A DNA stretch of 64,000 nucleotides, from positions 62,001-126,000 of the forward strand of contig NZ_RJZE01000014.1 of assembly GCF_003986935.1 (NCBI RefSeq), read 5' to 3'. Positions 1-8,002 of the stretch are shown one piece after another. The stretch's first letter is position 1; every line of letters begins with the position of its first letter. Below the pieces are notes generated by a model. The model ran no database searches, was not told where the DNA came from, and was given only the letters and a program-made list of their open reading frames with translations. The position numbers and the translations under genes were made by a program. This DNA comes from Paraburkholderia kururiensis JCM 10599 = LMG 19447. GTDB taxonomy: Bacteria > Pseudomonadota > Gammaproteobacteria > Burkholderiales > Burkholderiaceae.

Positions 1-161
1 CGAGCGGTTGAAGTCGCTGCACGCGCAGCATCATCCGCGCGGGTGATTTGCGGTTGAAGTGCGGTTGACGCGCAGCTCACTGCTACGCGCATCCTTCTCC
101 CGCGGTTCCTTCGGCGTTTGCCGCCCGCTCGGCGCGCGGCAAGCGCCGGGCAAAGCGTCCG

Positions 162-1856
162 TCAGACCAGTTCGCGCAGCTTGTGCTTCAGGATCTTGCC
201 CGTGGACGCCGCCGGCAGCGCCGGCATGATGCGGATGTGCGCGGGCCGCTTGTAGGGCGCAAGACGCGCGCTGCACCATTCGTCTAGCGCCTGCGTCGTC
301 ACGGTGGCGCCCGCGGCGAGCTCCACGAAGGCGATGACTTCCTCGTTGCCTTCCACCGGCCGTCCGATCACGGCGGACTGCATCACCGCAGGGTGCGCGT
401 TGAGCACGTGCTCGACTTCGGACGGATACACGTTGAAGCCCGAGCGAATGATGAGTTCCTTGCTGCGGCCCACGATGTGCATGGCGCCGTCCGGATCCTC
501 GCGCGCGAGGTCGCCGGTCTTCAGCCAGCCGTCTACGGTGACCGCGGCGCGCGTGAGTTCCGGGCTGCGGTAGTAGCCGAGCATCACGTTCGGTCCACGC
601 ACCCACAGTTCGCCGATCTCGCCGCGCGGCACGTCGCGGCCCTCGGGCGACACGTAGCGCACTTCGACGCCTGGAATGGCGTGGCCCACGGAGCAGTCCG
701 CGCGGGGTGCGTCGAGCAGAGTCTGCGCCACGGTCGGGCTGCTCTCGGTCATGCCGTAGCCGTTGTGGAGCGTCACGCCATACGCGCTTTCCACACGCGC
801 CTTCAGCGCGGCATCGAGCGGCGAGCCGCCCGAGTAGGCGAAGCGTAGCCGCGGCGCGCGCCATTCGAGATGCTCTGTTTGCAGATAGTCGAGCAGCTTT
901 GCGTGCATCGCTGGCACGCCCTGAAAGATGGAGACGTGCTCGTCGGCCAGCGCGCGGCGCACCGCTTCGGGCACGAAGCGCGGCGCAAGCCGTAGCGTGG
1001 CGCCCGCGTACAGGCTGCCGAGGCACACCGACGCGAGACCGTACACGTGCGAGATGGGCAGCACGGCGTAGACGACGTCGTCGGCGTTCACGCGGCGCAG
1101 CGTGCTGGAGACCGCCGCGATGAACAGCAGGTTGCGATGCGAGAGCATCACGCCCTTCGGCGTGCCGGTGGTGCCTGTCGTGTAGATGAGGGCCGCGCAT
1201 TGGCGGTCGGCTTGCGTTTCTACGGGTTCGGCGAGTGCGCTTTCGGTGTTGTGCGCGTTGTGCGTGTCGCTTGCGTCGCTCTTGTCGGTTTGCCAGTGCC
1301 ACGCGCCGATATCGACCGGTCCGGCGGGCGCGGGCGTGGCGCCGTGTCGTTGCGCGTGGGCGCGCGCATCGGGCGAACTGGCGACGACGTAGGCCGTGAG
1401 CCGAGGCCGCGCATGTGCGCGAATGGCGTCGAGTTCGGCCGCCGAGAGCCGCGCGTTCGAAACGAGGGCCCACGCGTCGAGCCGGGTCGCGGCGAAGAGC
1501 AGCACGATTTGCGCGACGCTGTTTTCGGCGACGATCATTACGCGGTCGCCGCCTCGCACGCCATGCTCGCGCAAGCGTGCGGCCGTGGCGTCCACGGCCT
1601 CGGCGAGCTGCGCGCGCGTGATGACGCGTAGGCGCTCGCGGCCTGCTTCGTCGGCATCGTGCGCATCTTCGATCAGCGCGACGCGGTGCGGGTCGTGCGC
1701 GGCGAGTCGAATGGGAATGTCGGCGATGCGGTCGGGCAGGGTGGCGAGCAGCGCGGCGATGTCGAACGAATGGATGGACACAGGCGCGGTGTGCGAGGGC
1801 TGCGCCTGTGCGTCGCCGTGGTGAGGCGCGGCATGCGGATGCGAGCGGGCGGTCAA
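162..1856 (-). CDS. Class I adenylate-forming acyl-CoA ligase, TTG start
   Basis: Predicted to activate a carboxylic acid with ATP and join it to CoA. The AMP-binding signature YTTGTTGTPKG lies at about residue 225. The motifs GYGMTESSP, WLKTGDLA and GRSKELIIRSGFNVYP follow in the usual order, and the C-terminal STGKILKHKL carries the catalytic lysine. The frame is open to 2015, but the upstream part is low-complexity P/H-rich. A TTG at 1856 is preceded by a perfect AGGAGG seven bases upstream, so that start is preferred (564 aa, normal for the family). The substrate cannot be read from the sequence; medium- or long-chain fatty acids, malonate or an aromatic acid are all possible. The gene stands alone, divergent from ybaK. 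Confidence 0.88.
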   Translation of the reverse strand: MTARSHPHAAPHHGDAQAQPSHTAPVSIHSFDIAALLATLPDRIADIPIRLAAHDPHRVALIEDAHDADEAGRERLRVITRAQLAEAVDATAARLREHGVRGGDRVMIVAENSVAQIVLLFAATRLDAWALVSNARLSAAELDAIRAHARPRLTAYVVASSPDARAHAQRHGATPAPAGPVDIGAWHWQTDKSDASDTHNAHNTESALAEPVETQADRQCAALIYTTGTTGTPKGVMLSHRNLLFIAAVSSTLRRVNADDVVYAVLPISHVYGLASVCLGSLYAGATLRLAPRFVPEAVRRALADEHVSIFQGVPAMHAKLLDYLQTEHLEWRAPRLRFAYSGGSPLDAALKARVESAYGVTLHNGYGMTESSPTVAQTLLDAPRADCSVGHAIPGVEVRYVSPEGRDVPRGEIGELWVRGPNVMLGYYRSPELTRAAVTVDGWLKTGDLAREDPDGAMHIVGRSKELIIRSGFNVYPSEVEHVLNAHPAVMQSAVIGRPVEGNEEVIAFVELAAGATVTTQALDEWCSARLAPYKRPAHIRIMPALPAASTGKILKHKLRELV

Positions 1857-1945
1857 AGCGGTCTCCTCCTGTGCTTCGCCGCGATTGTACGGGCGCGGCG
1901 CGAAGCTGGCTGTGTGCGGCATGTGGAGCGTGGACGGCGGGTGAG

Positions 1946-1972
1946 GCCTGTGCGGCCTGTGCGGCATGTGCG
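1946..1972. repeat. Three tandem 9-bp units
   Basis: The unit GCCTGTGCG occurs twice and is followed by GCATGTGCG, upstream of the acyl-CoA ligase start. This small array falls in the part of the frame judged untranslated. No function is visible. Confidence 0.6.
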
Positions 1973-2092
1973 ACGGACAGATGCGCCGCCGGCAGATTGC
2001 GAACGATCGTGCCATAACTGCTGGGCACGGACAACGGGCGGTTCGTTCATCCCGCTTTGCCTCCCGTCGTACCCTTCGTTCGGACCGGCCAT

Positions 2093-2098
2093 TACAAT
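2093..2098 (+). promoter_or_regulatory. Candidate -10 box of ybaK, close to the start codon
   Basis: TACAAT ends seven bases before the ATG at 2105, so transcription would begin at or next to the start codon. No good -35 hexamer is seen at 16-18 bp, and there is no Shine-Dalgarno sequence between the box and the ATG. Confidence 0.4.
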
Positions 2099-2104
2099 GC
2101 GCCG

Positions 2105-2596
2105 ATGAGCAAGAACCGACACGTTTCCGAAACCCCCGCCACGCAGTTCCTCAGGCGCCATGGCGTGCCCTTTGACGAGTATCCGTACGAGTACGTCGAG
2201 CATGGCGGCACGGCCGAATCGGCGCGTCAGCTGGGCGTCGACGAGCATCTCGTCGTCAAGACGCTCGTTATGGAAGACGAGCACGCGAAGCCGTTGATCG
2301 TGCTCATGCATGGCGACTGCAAGGTCTCGACCAAGAATCTGGCGCGGCAGATCGGCGCAAAGCGCGTGGAGCCCTGCAAGCCCGAGGTGGCGAACCGGCA
2401 TTCCGGGTATCTGGTGGGCGGTACGTCGCCGTTCGGCACGCGCAAGGCCATGCCGGTGTATGTGGAGTCGAGCATCCTCGAACTCGAGCGGATCTATCTG
2501 AATGGCGGACGGCGGGGCTTTCTGGTGAGTATCGAGCCGTCGGTGCTGACTGCGCTGCTGGAGGCCAAACCGGTGCAGTGCGCAAGCGTCGATTGA
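2105..2596 (+). CDS. ybaK: YbaK/EbsC-family aminoacyl-tRNA deacylase
   Basis: A trans-editing enzyme expected to hydrolyse Cys-tRNA(Pro), protecting translation from mischarged proline tRNA. At 163 aa it is the usual single-domain length. Family features are visible: the early HGVPF..Y segment, the LVVKTLVME strand with the conserved lysine, DCKVSTKNLARQIG, and the glycine-rich YLVGGTSPFGTRKAMPVYV loop. The ATG at 2105 is chosen over in-frame codons from 2057 because homology begins at MSKNRH and a -10-like TACAAT lies just upstream. Closely related ProX and INS deacylases share the fold, so the exact tRNA substrate is inferred from the family. Confidence 0.9.
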   Translation: MSKNRHVSETPATQFLRRHGVPFDEYPYEYVEHGGTAESARQLGVDEHLVVKTLVMEDEHAKPLIVLMHGDCKVSTKNLARQIGAKRVEPCKPEVANRHSGYLVGGTSPFGTRKAMPVYVESSILELERIYLNGGRRGFLVSIEPSVLTALLEAKPVQCASVD

Positions 2597-2891
2597 GTAG
2601 AGGTCTCAGCGCGGCCTTTGCCCGGCAGCGCTTTCCTCAAAGCAGTGTACCAGGGGCGTTTGAGTTGACCGGTGCCGCGCGGGCCGCGCGACGAAAGGGC
2701 TCCGGTAGAATGAGCGCCTTTGCGGGGCGGCGCGGCCGTGGGGCGCGTGGGTCCGGCGTCAGGGTTTTTCCGGCTCGCGCTTGCACGGATGCTGCCTGAC
2801 CATGCGCGCGGATGCCGGCGATGGTCCCGCTGTTCGCGCCGTCCCAGCCGTTCATCCAGTCTTCCGATTCATTACAAGAAGAGTTACCTGC

Positions 2892-3524
2892 ATGTACAAC
2901 CTGATCGTTGCCGTCCTGGCCTATCTGATCGGCTCGGTGTCGTTTGCCGTGGTCGTCAGCGCCGCAATGGGTCTCGCCGACCCGCGCTCGTACGGCTCAG
3001 GCAACCCCGGGGCGACCAACGTGCTGCGCAGCGGAAACAAGACCGCCGCGATCCTCACGCTGCTCGGCGATGCGTTCAAGGGCTGGCTTGCCGTGTGGCT
3101 CACGGCGCATTTCGCATCGCGCTTCGGCCTGGACGACGATGCGATTGCGCTGGCCGCCATTGCCGTGTTTCTCGGCCACCTGTACCCGGTGTTCTTCCGC
3201 TTCAAGGGTGGCAAGGGCGTGGCGACGGCGGCGGGCGTGCTGCTCGCGATCAATCCGGTGCTGGGCATCGCCACGGCGCTCACGTGGCTCATCATTGCGT
3301 TCTTCTTTCGCTATTCGTCGCTGGCGGCGCTCGTGGCCGCCGTGTTCGCCCCGCTCTTCGACGGTTTCCTGTTCGGCGCAAACGTGATCACGCTGGCGGT
3401 CTTCGCGATGAGCGCGCTGCTCATCTGGCGTCACCGCTCGAACATTGCCAAGCTGATGGCGGGCAAGGAAAGCCGCATTGGCGAGAAGAAGGGCGCGACG
3501 CCGCCGGCGGGTAGCCGGCATTGA
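2892..3524 (+). CDS. plsY: Acyl-phosphate:glycerol-3-phosphate acyltransferase PlsY
   Basis: An inner-membrane enzyme that transfers an acyl group from acyl-phosphate to glycerol-3-phosphate, the first committed step of phospholipid synthesis. The three PlsY cytoplasmic motifs are visible: [12 protein letters not shown] near residue 37, [17 protein letters not shown] near residue 95, and the later SSLAAL segment. About five hydrophobic spans are present and the length (210 aa) is typical. The frame opens at 2781, but homology begins at [15 protein letters not shown], so the ATG at 2892 is used. A TAGAAT at 2706-2711 could be a promoter with a leader of about 175 nt. The gene converges on yajQ. 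Confidence 0.95.
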   Translation: MYNLIVAVLAYLIGSVSFAVVVSAAMGLADPRSYGSGNPGATNVLRSGNKTAAILTLLGDAFKGWLAVWLTAHFASRFGLDDDAIALAAIAVFLGHLYPVFFRFKGGKGVATAAGVLLAINPVLGIATALTWLIIAFFFRYSSLAALVAAVFAPLFDGFLFGANVITLAVFAMSALLIWRHRSNIAKLMAGKESRIGEKKGATPPAGSRH

Positions 3525-3579
3525 CGTGATGCTGGAGTGGGGCGGTGCCGGCTGCGGCTGCCGTTGTGAGGAGGCGGGG

Positions 3580-3599
3580 CCCGGCCGCGCTGGGCCGGG
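3580..3599 (+). terminator. GC-rich hairpin between plsY and yajQ
   Basis: Seven-base arms CCCGGCC and GGCCGGG flank a six-base loop in the 106-bp convergent gap. No T-run follows, so it may be a weak or Rho-assisted stop. Confidence 0.35.
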
Positions 3600-3630
3600 T
3601 GCCGTTTGATCGCTTGATCGCTTGAATCGA

Positions 3631-4116
3631 TCAGTCGCGGAAGTTGTTGAAATCGAGCGGCGTGTCGCTCACTTCCTTGCGCAGCATTGCGATTACGCTT
3701 TGCAGGTCGTCGCGCTTGGCGCCTGAAACGCGCACTGCGTCGCCCTGAATGCTGGCCTGCACCTTGATTTTGCTGTCCTTCACGAGCCTGACGATCTTCT
3801 TGGCCAGATCGCCGGACACGCCCTTCTTCACGGTGATGACCTGCTTCACCTTGTCGCCGCCGATCTTCTCGATCTTGCCGTGCTCGAGGAAGCGCACGTC
3901 CACGTTGCGCTTCGCCATTTTCGACACCAGCACGTCTTTGACCTGCCCGAGCTTGAAGTCGTCGTCGGCATAGGCGGTGAGTTCGTGCTCTTTCTGCTCG
4001 ACACGCGCGTCGGAGCCCTTGAAGTCGAAGCGCGTCGAAATTTCCTTGTTGGATTGCTCGATCGCGTTCTTCACCTCGATCATGTTGGCTTCGCAAACCA
4101 CGTCAAACGATGGCAT
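3631..4116 (-). CDS. yajQ: YajQ family nucleotide-binding protein (UPF0234)
   Basis: A small cytosolic protein of 161 aa with two ferredoxin-like halves. It starts [19 protein letters not shown] and ends DFNNFRD, both family hallmarks. Family members bind RNA or nucleotides, and the Xanthomonas homologue binds cyclic di-GMP and acts with a LysR-type regulator; transfer of that role here is inference. The ATG at 4116 is preceded by GGGAG at good spacing, whereas the extra 21 residues upstream do not look like the family. Confidence 0.93.
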   Translation of the reverse strand: MPSFDVVCEANMIEVKNAIEQSNKEISTRFDFKGSDARVEQKEHELTAYADDDFKLGQVKDVLVSKMAKRNVDVRFLEHGKIEKIGGDKVKQVITVKKGVSGDLAKKIVRLVKDSKIKVQASIQGDAVRVSGAKRDDLQSVIAMLRKEVSDTPLDFNNFRD

Positions 4117-4170
4117 TGGTTTCTCCCAGTAGTGCAGTGGAGGCGGCGCAAAGCCGCCGTTCGCACTCGC

Positions 4171-4176
4171 TATAAT
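4171..4176 (+). promoter_or_regulatory. Candidate -10 box of murB
   Basis: A consensus TATAAT in the yajQ-murB divergent gap, about 95 bases before the murB ATG. The -35 region is weak (GCAAAG-like at 17-18 bp). Confidence 0.45.
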
Positions 4177-4270
4177 CACGGACCGGCCGTCATTTTACCG
4201 ACGCCGTCCCCTTTTGCCCAAGGCTCGCGCGCGCTGCGCGGCCGCATGTGTGAAGACACGCCGCCCCCCG

Positions 4271-5332
4271 ATGTCCGTTCCCTCCGTTCCCGCTGTTTCT
4301 CTGGCCGACCCCGTCTGGTTTGCCGCCGACTATCCCTTGCGCGAGCACAACACCTTCGGGTTCGACGTGCGTGCGCACTTGCTGTGCCGCATCGAAAGCG
4401 AAGCGCAGTTCGCGGCTGCGTTGACCGATCCGCGCGCAAAGGGGCTGCGTACGCTGGTGTTGGGCGGCGGCAGCAACGTCGTGTTGACGCGCGATTTCGA
4501 TGGACTGGTGCTGTTCGTCGCTTTGCGCGGACGCGAAGTGGTGCGCGAAGATCGCGACGCCTGGTATGTGCAAGCGGCGGCAGGCGAGACCTGGCACGAG
4601 TTCGTGGCCTGGACGCTCGAGCAGGGCATGCCGGGCCTCGAAAATCTCGCGCTGATTCCGGGTACCGTGGGCGCGGCGCCCATCCAGAACATCGGTGCGT
4701 ATGGGCTCGAGATGGGCGAGCGCTTCGCGTCGCTGCGGGCCATCGAGCTGGCGACGGGCACGGCGCACGAGTTCGATGCCGCGGCCTGCCGGTTCGGCTA
4801 TCGAGACAGCTTCTTCAAGCGCGAAGGCCGCGGCCGGTTTGCGATTACGTCGGTCACCTTCAGGTTGCCGAAGGCGTGGCAGTCGCACGCCGATTACGCC
4901 GATATCGCGCGCGAATTGACGGCGCAGGGCAAAGCGGACAATCCCGATGCCCAGGCGATCTTCGATGCGGTGGTAGCGGTGCGGCGCGCGAAGCTGCCCG
5001 ATCCGCGCGAACTGGGCAACGCAGGCAGCTTCTTCAAGAATCCTGTGATCGACGCGGTGCAGTTCGAGGCGTTGCGGGCGCGCGAGCCGGAGGTGGTGTC
5101 GTATCCGCAGCCCGACGGACGCGTGAAGCTTGCGGCGGGCTGGCTGATCGACCGTTGCGGCTGGAAGGGCCGCGCGTTGGGGCACGCCGCGGTGCACGAG
5201 CGCCAGGCGCTGGTGCTTGTCAATCGGGGCGGCGCGACGGGGGCCGAGGTGCTCGCGCTCGCGCAGCGCATTCAGCAGGATGTGATGCTGCGTTTTGGCG
5301 TGGCACTGGAACCCGAGCCGGTCGTGCTCTGA
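4271..5332 (+). CDS. murB: UDP-N-acetylenolpyruvoylglucosamine reductase MurB
   Basis: A flavoenzyme that reduces UDP-GlcNAc-enolpyruvate to UDP-MurNAc in peptidoglycan precursor synthesis. FAD-domain motifs are seen in order: [37 protein letters not shown] and [10 protein letters not shown], whose serine is the catalytic proton donor. At 353 aa it fits type I MurB as in E. coli. The frame is open from 4214, but the ATG at 4271 gives the expected short N-terminus before [11 protein letters not shown]; no clear ribosome-binding site decides it. The gene converges on argF. Confidence 0.94.
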   Translation: MSVPSVPAVSLADPVWFAADYPLREHNTFGFDVRAHLLCRIESEAQFAAALTDPRAKGLRTLVLGGGSNVVLTRDFDGLVLFVALRGREVVREDRDAWYVQAAAGETWHEFVAWTLEQGMPGLENLALIPGTVGAAPIQNIGAYGLEMGERFASLRAIELATGTAHEFDAAACRFGYRDSFFKREGRGRFAITSVTFRLPKAWQSHADYADIARELTAQGKADNPDAQAIFDAVVAVRRAKLPDPRELGNAGSFFKNPVIDAVQFEALRAREPEVVSYPQPDGRVKLAAGWLIDRCGWKGRALGHAAVHERQALVLVNRGGATGAEVLALAQRIQQDVMLRFGVALEPEPVVL

Positions 5333-5375
5333 GTGCTGCTCTGCGAGCCCGCGTTTCACGGCGCCAGGAGATCGT

Positions 5376-5407
5376 GAAACGAAAACCGGCGGTCTTCACC
5401 ACCGGTT
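5376..5407 (-). terminator. Terminator of argF
   Basis: A hairpin with arms AACCGG (5384-5389) and CCGGTT (5402-5407), an inner GGT/ACC pairing and a CTTC loop. Read on the minus strand it is followed by TTTTCGTTT. It lies about 40 bp beyond the argF stop. Confidence 0.65.
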
Positions 5408-5446
5408 GGTCTGCGTCTGCTACGGTCCCGCGCCAGCGTTTGCCGC

Positions 5447-6376
5447 TCAGTGATTCAGCCGGCCGAGCAGCAGAAATTCCATCAGCGCTTTCTGGACGTG
5501 CAGGCGGTTTTCCGCTTCGTCCCAGACCACGCTTTGCGGTCCGTCGATCACTTCCGCGCTCACTTCCTCGCCGCGGTGCGCCGGCAGGCAGTGCATGAAG
5601 AGGGCGTCGGGCTTCGCGCGGGCCATCATGTCGGCATCCACGCACCAGTCCGCGAATGCCTTTTTGCGGGCTTCGTTTTCCGCCTCGAAACCCATACTGG
5701 TCCAGACGTCTGTCGTGACGAGGTCGGCGCCGGCGCACGCTTCGTTCGGGTCGTCGAACTCTTCGACGAACGGCGCGCTTTCGGGCGCCACGAGCGCGCA
5801 GTCGAGCCGGTAGCCGGGCGGCGTGGAAAGCCGCAGCGTGAAGCCCAGAATCTGCGCGGCCTGGATCCACGTGTACAGCATGTTGTTCGCGTCGCCCACC
5901 CAGGCCACGGTCTTGCCGCGAATCGGGCCGCGATGTTCGTAGTACGTGAACACGTCCGCGAGCACCTGGCACGGGTGGTACTCGTTCGTGAGACCGTTGA
6001 TGACCGGTACGCGCGAGTTTTCCGCGAAGCGTTGGATGATGTCCTGCCCGAACGTGCGGATCATGATGATGTCCACCATGCGCGAAATGACCTGTGCTGC
6101 GTCTTCGATCGGTTCGCCGCGCCCAAGCTGCGTGTCGCGCGTGCTCATGAAGACGGCGTGGCCGCCAAGCTGGAAAATGCCGGCTTCGAACGACAGACGC
6201 GTGCGCGTTGAGTTCTTCTCGAAGATCATCGCGAGCGTGCGGTCGTGCAGCGGATGGTACGTCTCGTAGTTCTTGAATTTGCGTTTGAGAATACGGGCGC
6301 GCTCCAGCACGTACTCGTAGTCTTCCAGCGAGAAATCCTTGAACTGCAGGTAGTGGCGAATGTTCCGGGAGGTCAT
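5447..6376 (-). CDS. argF: Ornithine carbamoyltransferase, anabolic
   Basis: Converts ornithine and carbamoyl phosphate to citrulline in arginine synthesis. The diagnostic motifs are all present: FEKNSTRTRLSFE for carbamoyl phosphate, EYHPCQVLAD, the SMG loop (WTSMGFE) for ornithine, and HCLPAHRGEEV with the active-site cysteine. The length (309 aa) matches the family. It starts MTSRNIRHYLQFKDFS, and no strong Shine-Dalgarno sequence precedes the ATG. A TATGCT on the minus strand (rc of 6459-6464) could serve as a -10 box. It is divergent from the DUF3579 gene, with a 476-bp gap. Confidence 0.96.
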   Translation of the reverse strand: MTSRNIRHYLQFKDFSLEDYEYVLERARILKRKFKNYETYHPLHDRTLAMIFEKNSTRTRLSFEAGIFQLGGHAVFMSTRDTQLGRGEPIEDAAQVISRMVDIIMIRTFGQDIIQRFAENSRVPVINGLTNEYHPCQVLADVFTYYEHRGPIRGKTVAWVGDANNMLYTWIQAAQILGFTLRLSTPPGYRLDCALVAPESAPFVEEFDDPNEACAGADLVTTDVWTSMGFEAENEARKKAFADWCVDADMMARAKPDALFMHCLPAHRGEEVSAEVIDGPQSVVWDEAENRLHVQKALMEFLLLGRLNH

Positions 6377-6852
6377 GAAAGGAATACGGCGGTTAGCCTG
6401 ACCGGCACGGTGGATGTGTACCGGGAAACGCCGCTGTGATTGGTGGTAAGTCGATGCAGCATAAAGGATTTTGCCGCGTTTGACGAGTCGGCCGGAAGGC
6501 CGGTGGAGCCTGCCCGAACGGCCCGGTGGTGGCTTGGTTGCAGTGCGGAAAAAAGCGGCGTGCGCTATAATGCTCCGGTTTTTTCAGGCCCAGCGAGCAG
6601 GTCTCGCGCTTGCGGGTGAACCCTGCGCACGCCCCCGCGGTGTGCGGTTGCGGGCTATCCGCAGAATAAGGTCGGGACGATGCCGGGCAGGCCTGTCCGC
6701 ATGTCCCGCCGCACGCCTCACGGGTCTTCGATGCATCGGGCCGGCTACGCCGGCAGCGCATGGAAGGGTCGCGAAGGTGGGGCGTCAGCCCGGCCACGCG
6801 TCACGGCGGGCACGCCAGGTGTAACGCAGCGCAGTCACTCAGGTATTCCTAC
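6377..6852 (+). other. Long divergent gap with a strong -10 box and long leader
   Basis: This 476-bp gap has no convincing reading frame. A consensus TATAAT at 6566-6571 reads toward the DUF3579 gene but lies about 280 bases before its ATG; TTGCAG at 6538-6543 is too far (22 bp) to be a standard -35. The transcript would carry a leader of about 275 nt with several GC-rich inverted repeats. It does not match the conserved cores of the SRP RNA, cobalamin or FMN riboswitches as far as can be seen by eye. Confidence 0.4.
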
Positions 6853-7200
6853 ATGGCCGAAACACCCCCAACCGAGTATTTCATCCAGGGCATTACCAAA
6901 AGCGGGAGAAAGTTTCGACCCAGCGACTGGTCCGAACGCCTCGCCGGCGTCATGTCATGCTTCGGTCCTAGTGCGCGGGAGTTGCGGGGACCGAACGCCC
7001 GTCTGCAGTATTCGCGCTACGTGCGGCCCACCATGATCGGCGACCTCAAGTGCGTGATTCTCGATTCCCGGTTGCGTGACATCGAACCCATGGCGTTCGA
7101 TTTCGTCATGAACTTCGCGAAAGACAACGATCTGGTTGTGACCGAGGCCTGCGAATTGCCGCCGGAACACGGCACGCAGCAAAAAGCCAAAGACCGCTAA
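6853..7200 (+). CDS. DUF3579 domain protein
   Basis: A 115-aa cytosolic protein of unknown function. It begins MAETPPTEYFIQGITKSGRKFRPSDWSERLAG and contains the family's LQYSRYVRPTMIGDLKCVILDSRL stretch, split here by position near residues 50-75, then a short acidic core and a polar tail. As I recall, betaproteobacteria often carry it next to argF and rpsT, as here. The ATG at 6853 is preferred over upstream frame codons because homology starts there. No enzyme motif is visible. Confidence 0.85.
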   Translation: MAETPPTEYFIQGITKSGRKFRPSDWSERLAGVMSCFGPSARELRGPNARLQYSRYVRPTMIGDLKCVILDSRLRDIEPMAFDFVMNFAKDNDLVVTEACELPPEHGTQQKAKDR

Positions 7201-7280
7201 CGACGCTCTACGCGCGGCCCATCTCGGCGCGGTGCCTTGCTTGCACCGCTTGCTTGTACCGTTTGCGAGACGGGCAAGCG

Positions 7281-7320
7281 GCAACAAAAAAAGCCCGCCG
7301 AAGCGGGCTTTTTTTGTTGC
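7281..7320. terminator. Bidirectional terminator between the DUF3579 gene and rpsT
   Basis: A perfect 18-base inverted repeat with a four-base CGAA loop. The stem contains an A-run on one arm and a T-run on the other, so it can end transcription from both sides. Confidence 0.92.
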
Positions 7321-7363
7321 GCAGTGGAAACAGGAGGCGGCCCGCTGTGCGGGCCTGCCGGAT

Positions 7364-7639
7364 TTACTGCGCGCTTGCCTGCAGCGCCTTGACGGCGGCA
7401 GCGAGGCGGCTCTTGTGACGAGCGGCCTTGTTCTTGTGAACGATCTTCTTGTCGGCAATGATGTCCATCGTCTTTGCCGATGCCTGGAAGATCTCGGCGG
7501 CCTTGGCCTTGTCGCCGGCTTCGATTGCCTTGCGAACGGCCTTGATGGCGGTACGGAACTTCGAGCGCAGCGCCGAGTTGTGCGAATTGGCTTTGGCGGC
7601 CTGACGGGCGCGCTTGCGTGCTTGTGCGGTGTTAGCCAT
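7364..7639 (-). CDS. rpsT: 30S ribosomal protein bS20
   Basis: A basic 91-aa primary-binding protein of the small ribosomal subunit. It starts [21 protein letters not shown] and carries the conserved [24 protein letters not shown] segment across its second half. The ATG at 7639 fixes the usual N-terminus; the longer open frame is not conserved. A strong promoter lies about 110 bp upstream, leaving a leader in which bS20 autoregulation, known in E. coli, could act. Confidence 0.97.
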   Translation of the reverse strand: MANTAQARKRARQAAKANSHNSALRSKFRTAIKAVRKAIEAGDKAKAAEIFQASAKTMDIIADKKIVHKNKAARHKSRLAAAVKALQASAQ

Positions 7640-7751
7640 GACGGTTCCCTTGTCCTGTTTCCTGCTGTGATCGCGGCGAAAGGCCCGGAGATTTACCGCC
7701 GGTTCCCTTGCTTTCAGTGCCCGGCAAGCCGGACGAGCTTCGAAACCGGCG

Positions 7752-7781
7752 ATTATAGCAACAAAATCAGGGCTGTGGCAA
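7752..7781 (-). promoter_or_regulatory. rpsT promoter
   Basis: On the minus strand TTGCCA is followed after 18 bases by TATAAT, a near-consensus housekeeping promoter. The predicted leader is about 105 nt. Confidence 0.75.
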
Positions 7782-7987
7782 ATGAAGACTGCGGCCAAGC
7801 TTGGGCGGGCTGAGGGGACGGCTGACAGGCCATTTCCGCCTGATGTTGCCGATCAGCGAACGTTTGTACGCGCGACCGGTCCGATCTCGCTTGTGCCCTG
7901 GCCTCGCTGCCGCGCGCTGCGCCGCGTGCACGAGCGTCCGCTGCGCGGGCCGGCCAGCGGGCTGTCGAGCCCATCACCCGGCTTCCG

Positions 7988-7993
7988 TATAAT
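7988..7993 (+). promoter_or_regulatory. Candidate -10 box of murJ, close to the start codon
   Basis: A consensus TATAAT ends nine bases before the murJ ATG, with no Shine-Dalgarno sequence between. The -35 region is weak. Confidence 0.45.
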
Positions 7994-8002
7994 AAGCGCC
8001 CC

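Noticed and set aside
1-161. Possible start of a minus-strand gene at the left edge (ATG at 34 or 31)
   Set aside because: Only about 11 codons are visible and no strong ribosome-binding site; cannot be supported.
31-2034. Open frame of 667 codons on the minus strand
   Set aside because: Arg/Ala/His-rich product without domains; it overlaps the acyl-CoA ligase, whose motifs are in another frame.
2712-2799. Possible 28-codon upstream frame before plsY
   Set aside because: Overlaps the -10-like TAGAAT itself and has no supporting feature.
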